A DNA stretch of 64,000 nt from assembly GCF_964355755.1 (NCBI RefSeq), contig NC_092670.1, positions 15,809,201 through 15,873,200 of the forward strand, in the 5' to 3' direction. The notes under the pieces were generated by a model, which was not told the origin of the DNA, made no database searches, and saw nothing but the letters and a program-made list of their open reading frames with translations. Shown piece by piece: positions 59,201-64,000 of the stretch (the first letter of the stretch is position 1; each line of letters begins with the position of its first letter). Both the position numbers and the translations under genes were made by a program. The DNA comes from Antedon mediterranea. Its lineage: Eukaryota; Echinodermata; Crinoidea; Comatulida; Antedonidae.

Positions 59201-59439
59201 ATCGAAAGCTTCCTTACAGCGAATGAAATTCTGGTGCAAGTGTAAACAAATATTTGTCTTTTACATGCAAAGGTGTTGCAGCCATTATACTGGACCTCGA
59301 GCCATATTTGACAGCAGATGAAGTGAAGGAAAAGATATCCGAAACTGCAACTCGAAACATCATTTCAGGAGTATTCACTTCTGAAAACCATCTTCTTTAT
59401 ACTTCTCCATACAATGAGACACTAAAAAGATGTGTTTAA
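53285..59439 (+). CDS. Secreted proteinase K-like subtilisin (S8A) with I9 prodomain
   Basis: Predicted secreted serine endopeptidase. Exons: 53285-53443, 54402-54548, 55375-55507, 55786-55907, 56089-56230, 56854-57050, 58351-58519, 59273-59439; the total is 1236 nt, 411 aa, all GT-AG and in phase. Residues 1 to about 19 form a signal peptide (MKRPINVILFSYILATAFG). About 48-127 is an I9 inhibitor/chaperone prodomain (NQYIIMLEE... FKGFVVKDL). The mature part starts near LDRIDQRFPPLD, typical of proteinase K relatives. Triad by my count: Asp158 (IIDSG), His194 (DYSGHGT), Ser349 (TGNSFAVPFVAG); oxyanion Asn282 (VTVGNP). The usual GTSMA is changed to GNSFA but the nucleophile is kept. It ends at the catalytic domain with no extra C-terminal module. 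Donor 55507 was chosen because joining to exon 4 restores the family alignment. Confidence 0.9.
53835..53935. repeat. (ACAA/ACAG)n with GGCGGAGGTAAT tail
   Basis: AACAAACAAACAGACATACA-type run followed by TACCTCCTTGGCGGAGGTAA, a small hairpin-ended dispersed repeat in protease intron 1. Confidence 0.5.
55174..55244. repeat. 71-bp inverted repeat in protease intron 2
   Basis: AAATTGCTCCACATGTTTGA plus CAATCAACACGTCA is followed directly by its inverse (TGATGTGTTGATTGTCAAAC...GAGCAATTT). It lies in a patch (54990-55345) rich in ACGTGTTTA/AACATGTTTA motifs. Confidence 0.75.
57101..57646. mobile_element. About 545-bp foldback element in protease intron 6
   Basis: The two halves are inverted copies over more than 200 bp each: outer TTCCCAACAAAGACGCAGCG against the inverse of GCGTTGCGTATCTAGTGGAA, then GTCTGAGAGATGA against TCATCTCTCAGAC, TGTGTGAGACATACTTTG against CAAAGTATGTCTCACACA, and ATATCTTTATTTTAT against ATAAAATAAAGATAT. 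The unpaired centre is near 57370. Confidence 0.85.
57695..58095. repeat. 20-bp minisatellite CCTACGTGATTCTTCAGTAG
   Basis: About 18 units of CCTACGTGATTCTTCAGTAG with variants (AGACCTACGTGATTC, GGCATAGTACGTGATTC), including one inverted unit at about 57750-57770. Protease intron 6, directly after the foldback element. The open frame across it is a repeat artefact. Confidence 0.9.
58836..58906. repeat. Short inverted repeat with AAGCTTAATT ends
   Basis: TAAGCTTAATTGAATTGGAT...ATCCAATTAAGCTT; abuts the MITE at 58903. Protease intron 7. Confidence 0.6.
58903..59052. mobile_element. Palindromic MITE, AAGCTTGGTTC family (copy 3)
   Basis: AAGCTTGGAACCCACCTATG then ACGCAACACAAGGACGTAAG on the left; TTGCGTTGCGTCCTATAGTG and GGAACGAAGCTT inverted on the right. 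About 150 bp, intron 7 of the protease. Confidence 0.75.
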
Positions 59440-59597
59440 CTGTTAAATTATATAAAACATTTAGTTTAGTAAATATCGGTATTTAAAATGACGTAGGGAA
59501 GAATACATTATTTTTTGCTGTATGAGCAATATTTAAAGCAAACTTCACAGTTACTATATAAGCTATATTATAGTAGTAAAATGCAGTGTAAGTTTAA

Positions 59598-60190
59598 AGG
59601 CCAGGTACGGGCAAAAAATTGTTATTGATCATACATTCCAATAATTATCGATCTATAGTTTCCCTTATGTTTCATATTTTTTGGGATTTTATTTGTGTTA
59701 CACAAGCTTGTTAAAAATAAGCACTTTCTTATCAGTGGGGGGATAGTTCAAATTACACAGTAAAATCTCTATTCTTTTATACACAAATATTGTAAATAGA
59801 GAGGCATTTTAAAAAGCTATGAAAAATAAACGGTATGGTAAAAAAAGTTATCAGATGACTAAATATAGGTAATATAACTTGAATATTACATTTCTGATAT
59901 TTTTATTCAACTTCAGATTTTTATTTTCATGCTATAGCAAAAATTATCCACCGTATATCCACCACTTTTTTCACCGTCTAGGGAGTCACCAGACATGTTA
60001 TTACATTAGGTTAACTACCTAACTACTGAAAAAAAGTCTTCCTGGTTTTTATGGAAGAATTTGGCCAAATTTTGTATTTGACCATATTAAGGGAAATTCA
60101 TGTTTTTTCGTCTTGATTTCTGTTACAAATATTTGATTTATGTACAATTAACCAAATATTATATTTAAAATTCATGCCTGTACCTGAGCT
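59598..60190. mobile_element. 593-bp TTAA-flanked MITE 3' of the protease
   Basis: TTAA at 59594-59597 and 60191-60194. Termini AGGCCAGGTACGGGCA and (inverted) AGCTCAGGTACAGGCATG. No coding frame. It contains the first AATAAA (59825) after the protease stop, so it could provide that gene's poly(A) signal. Confidence 0.75.
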
Positions 60191-60194
60191 TTAA

Positions 60195-61835
60195 GGTTTG
60201 ATGAACGAAGTGTGAATCACGGATTGTTAGAAGGCGTATACTGATGCCTTATTATAATAATAATATTGATATTAAGAAACTTTCGATTTGTGAGAATTCA
60301 TGACGTCATACACTAATCCCACACGTTTAGTTTGGTTTTGTAATTTTTTTCAAGTCGTGGGACTCAATCTGGCAGATTCTAGATTAAGTTAACTAGTTTG
60401 TTATATCATAGACTAGGCCTAGAAGTTTTGGGATTTATTAAAATCGATTTAAGACTTAATGACGCAATGTATGTCACAATAGTTACTATAGGTCGACGTC
60501 ACAAATCGAAAACTAACTATTATTTATCTTGTTTCCATTCAATCATTTATAATATCCGTATTTAACGTATGAATTTATATTTCATAAAATTAAAATCATT
60601 ATGCTAAAAAATGTGAATTTCCGAAGTAATTTCTGTGTTTGTCGAAAAATGGCAAAAAACATATGACCATTTCAAAATATAATTTAACTTTGATGCATTG
60701 TTATTGATATATGCGCATATATTGCGTTAATAACAATATTATAACCAGTTATAATCAGAATCATATAAGTTGTGATTTAAGTAACAAGCGATGTCGAAAA
60801 ATAGAAAGGTCAGCATTTGCAATTTGTTGTACTATAGTACAGGGAAATTTTCGAAAAAGGGTAAAACTCGTTAATTTACATGCGCAGAATCATATAATGT
60901 GTTCTGCGCATATAACTTATAATAAGCTAACAGTAAAATAAAAATAGAAAGGTCGAAATTGGGTAATTTGGGGATTTTTTCGGAAAATGGCCAAATTTCG
61001 ACCCTATTATTTTGTTGACATAAATGGTTACTATACGTCCATAAGATTATGATATAATATGCACATGTATGTCATAATTATTGAATAATAAGAGTATTTT
61101 GAAAAGTGTATATTTATTGGACATTTTTTATAAAAAATGGCCAACATTAGACCTTTTTATTTTTTGATACAAATGGACTATAAATGGTTACTTGATAACG
61201 CAATATATGCGCCTGTGTGTCAACATTATTGCATAATAATAGTATTTTGAAAAGTGTATATTTTGGCCATTTTTAGTCGTGTGCAACGCGACTCTACAGA
61301 TCACTATTTCGGTCGGTTGGTCGGTAAACACTAACTTGAGCACCCGACTGCAGCCATGTATATAATATGGCCTTGTTTGAAAAAATCCTACTACAGGGAA
61401 TATATATTCCCTCGAACAACATATCATTCCTTCGGGGATGTCAAATCTTATATTTAACCTCTAAGCAGTCAATATATCTATAATATTATTGCATAATAAC
61501 AGTATTTTAAAAAGGATTTTCAAGGCCAAATTTCAACCTTATATACCAATACATACTATTGAATTAAAATAGTATTTTGAAAAGTGTATATTTTGGTCAT
61601 TTTTAGACAAAATCTGTACTATTATAGTACAGGGACTTTTTTTTACATAAATTGTTACTATTCGTCTATAAGATGATTATAACGTATTATATAACACCTA
61701 TATAAATTCCTGTCATTTGATTGGACGAATGTGGGTCACATGGCGTGCAATAGTACGCACTATTCAACGATCGTTAAATAGTACTTTTTGAAACATTTTT
61801 GTGTACGAAAAAAAAACGTCTAGATGTTATATAAA
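60195..61835. repeat. Degenerate palindromic repeat domain, no gene seen
   Basis: Recurring phrases ACATAAATGGTTACTATA, GTATTTTGAAAAGTGTATAT, CGGAAAATGGCCAAATTTCG and ACTATAGTACAGGGA are the decayed form of the satellite at 62850-64000. No open frame resembles a protein. Confidence 0.7.
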
Positions 61836-61997
61836 ACAAATAATGAATGTTTTGTATTCGTGTAATGGTACAAATAATGGCACTTGGTGAATGATGAAAG
61901 GTTATATCAACTCGGCTTTGCCTCGTTGATATAACCTTTCATCATTCACCTCGTGCCATTATTTGTACCATTGCACTCATAAACATTCATTATTTGT
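61836..61997. repeat. 162-bp palindrome
   Basis: Arm ACAAATAATGAATGTTTTGT...GGTACAAATAATGGCA...GAAAGGTTATATCAA is repeated in inverse after a short centre (CTCGGCTTTGCCTCG). Arms differ at a few bases. A half-copy lies at 15776-15825. Confidence 0.85.
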
Positions 61998-62129
61998 ATA
62001 ATATATGCACATATATAGCAATATTATTGCATAATAACAGTATTTTAAAAAGTGCGTATACCAATACATACTATTGCATTAAAATAGTGTATATTTTTCG
62101 GAAAAGGGCCAAAATTAGACCTTTTTATA

Positions 62130-62225
62130 GTTCACTATGTCGGTCGGTCTCTCTGTCGGTCTGTCGGTCTGTCTGTCTGTCGGTCTGTCGGTTTGTCTGT
62201 CGGTCTGTCTGTCGGTCCGGTATCA
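62130..62225. repeat. GTCGGTCTGTCG simple-repeat cluster
   Basis: GTCGGTCTGTCTGTCGG units between TTCACTATGTCGGTCGGTCT and CCGGTATCACTATGC. The same flanks recur around 62771-62815 and, more diverged, 61300-61325, so this is an internal expansion of a dispersed repeat. Confidence 0.8.
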
Positions 62226-62849
62226 CTATGCGTTTTATCGCTTTTCTGTACTTTTTGAACTGTTTTGATGTCAACATGTGGGCATTTACGTGAAATTGTG
62301 CACCTCCTATTGTGAATGACGTTAGAGTTGCGCAACGTGATTTACGTGTGATTTAACGATTTTCTTGTATTTAACATAGGTCAAAAACCAAATAACATTT
62401 TAAATTGAAACTTTGCAAAAGTTTAATTTATATCAGGCGCTAACTTTCTGTTGAAAAAAATGTGTGTTTTACACAATGTTACGCGCGCACGCGCATTTAA
62501 AATTTTAAAATGCGCAAAATTATTTTTAATCAACTTTCTACGCGTTTCTTGTCGTTTTGAGCATGTCAAAAATTTGTACGCGCGCGGTGCGCACGTAGCG
62601 TTAAATACATACTTTTTTCGCGTGATTTATGTTTTTGGAGCCTTTTATAATAATTTTACCAACTTTTAAACAATTTCGACTTAAAATTACGTCATATGAA
62701 TTGGATAATTTGCGTACGTTTTTGATGAAAAAGTTCAACAATTCGTCAAAATTATGCCTTTGACTCTATAGTTCACTATGTCGGTCGGTCTGTCTGTCGG
62801 TCCGGTATCACTATGCATTGTAGCACGCGACTTAATGGCTGTTGGCCTT
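62226..62849. other. Repeat-associated spacer with GCGCGC patches
   Basis: No gene seen. 62480-62600 has clustered GCGCGCACGCGC/GTACGCGCGCGG motifs similar to 9650-9960. 62771-62840 repeats the CACTATGTCGG...CCGGTATCACTATGC unit. Confidence 0.5.
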
Positions 62850-64000
62850 ATTATATAAATGGTTACTATACGTCTATAAGATTATGATAACGCAATATAT
62901 GCACATATTTACCAATACTTTTGCATAAAAATAGTATTTTGAAAAGTGTATATTTTGTACAGGAAAATTTCCGAAAAATAGCCAAATTTCAACCCTTTTA
63001 TTTTTTAACATAAATGGTTACTATTGCATAATAAACATGCGCAGAGTCAAATAATGGGTTCTGCGCATGTCAATTGTGCTATAGTAACCACTTTTGACAT
63101 AAATGGTTACTATAGCATAATAAACATGCGCAGAGTTGACTAATGGGTTCTGCGCATGTTAATTGTGCTATAGTAACCAGTTTTATCAAAAAATAAAAAG
63201 GTCGAAAATTGGCCATTTTTTGGAAAAAATCCCTGTACTATAGTACAGGAAAATTTGCGAAAAATTGCCGAATTTCGACCCTTTTATTTTTTGACATAAA
63301 TGGTTACTATTGCATAATAAACATGCGCAGAGTCGAATAATGGGTTCTGCGCATGTCAATTGTGCTATAGTAACCACTTCTGACATAAATATAGTAACCA
63401 CTTTTGACATAAATGGTTACTATGGCATAATAAACATGCGCAGAGTCGAATTTATGGGTTCTGCGCATGTCAATTTTGCTATAGTAACCAGTTTTATCAA
63501 AAAATAAAAAGGTCGAAAAATTGGCAATTTTTTTGAAAAAATCCCTGTACTATAGTACAGGAAAATTTCCGAAAAATGGCCGATTTTCGACCATTTTATT
63601 TTTTGACATAAATGGTTACTATTGCATAATAAACATGCGCAGAGTCGAATAATGGGTTCTGCGCATGTCAATTGTGCTATAGTAACCACTTTTGACATAA
63701 ATGGTTACTATAGCATAATGAACATGCGCAGAGTCGAATAATGGGTTCTGCGCATGTCAATTGTGCTATAGTAACCACTTTTCACATAAATGGTCACTAT
63801 AGCATAATAAACATGCGCAGAGTCGACTAATGGGTTCTGCGCATGTTAATTGTGCTATAGTAACCAGTTTTATCGAAAAATAAAAAGGTCGAAAATTGGC
63901 CATTTTTTTTAAAAAATCCCTGTACTATAGTATAGGAAAATGTCCGAAAAATAACCGAATTTCGACCCTTTTATTTTTTGACATAAATGGTTACTATTGC
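62850..64000. repeat. Palindromic satellite-like array to the window edge
   Basis: Two alternating modules. Module A (about 100 bp): GGTTACTATAGCATAATAAA and CATGCGCAGAGTCGAATAAT followed by the imperfect inverse TCTGCGCATGTCAATTGTGC, TATAGTAACC. Module B (about 110 bp): AAAATAAAAAGGTCGAAAAT, CCCTGTACTATAGTACAGG centre, then the inverse. Module A occurs about seven times from 63010 to 63870 and module B at about 63190, 63500 and 63870. It continues past 64000. Confidence 0.85.

Noticed and set aside
61994-62335. Open frames encoding CRSVCLSVCRSV-type runs and their antisense
   Set aside because: Translation of the GTCGGTCTGTCG simple repeat, a common artefact.
63186-63698. Open frames on both strands with repeated NKHAQSRIMGSAHVN-like or TCAEPIIRLCACL-like text
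   Set aside because: They are translations of the palindromic satellite modules in opposite directions.

Overview
The window is nuclear DNA of an intron-rich animal. Genes are split into many short exons with GT/GC-AG introns. The base composition is AT-rich, and introns and spacers are crowded with miniature transposons, tRNA-derived SINEs, minisatellites and palindromes. Predicted proteins align along their whole length with vertebrate orthologues, and the repeat style resembles marine invertebrates; an invertebrate deuterostome such as an echinoderm is my best guess, at low confidence.

Layout: 1-2664 holds only repeats and unassigned spacer. 2665-45503 (+) is a complete gene for the DNA-dependent protein kinase catalytic subunit (DNA-PKcs, PRKDC). 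I joined 84 coding exons by splice signals, phase and alignment to the known family; every junction keeps frame and the product is 4134 residues, against 4128 in human. 46716-48702 (-) is a five-exon START-domain lipid-transfer protein of STARD5 type (216 aa), convergent with PRKDC. 50814-52388 (-) is a five-exon MRPL12 (mitochondrial bL12m, 194 aa). 53285-59439 (+) is an eight-exon secreted proteinase K-like subtilisin (411 aa) with I9 prodomain and intact triad, divergent from MRPL12 across a short GC-rich promoter region. 59440-64000 is a TTAA-flanked MITE followed by palindromic, satellite-like repeats.

The four genes have no obvious common pathway: DNA double-strand-break repair, lipid transfer, mitochondrial translation and secreted proteolysis. 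The unusual content is mostly mobile: at least eight copies of one palindromic MITE inside PRKDC introns, a nested transposon pair with a clear 8-bp target duplication in intron 1, a 2.5-kb terminal-inverted-repeat element with seven copies of one 14-bp motif in intron 80, two TTAA-flanked MITEs (one landed in a 96-bp higher-order array), a roughly 545-bp foldback element in a protease intron, and two GC-AG introns in PRKDC. I found no wholly new gene system. All gene models are reasoned from sequence alone, without transcripts or database searches.
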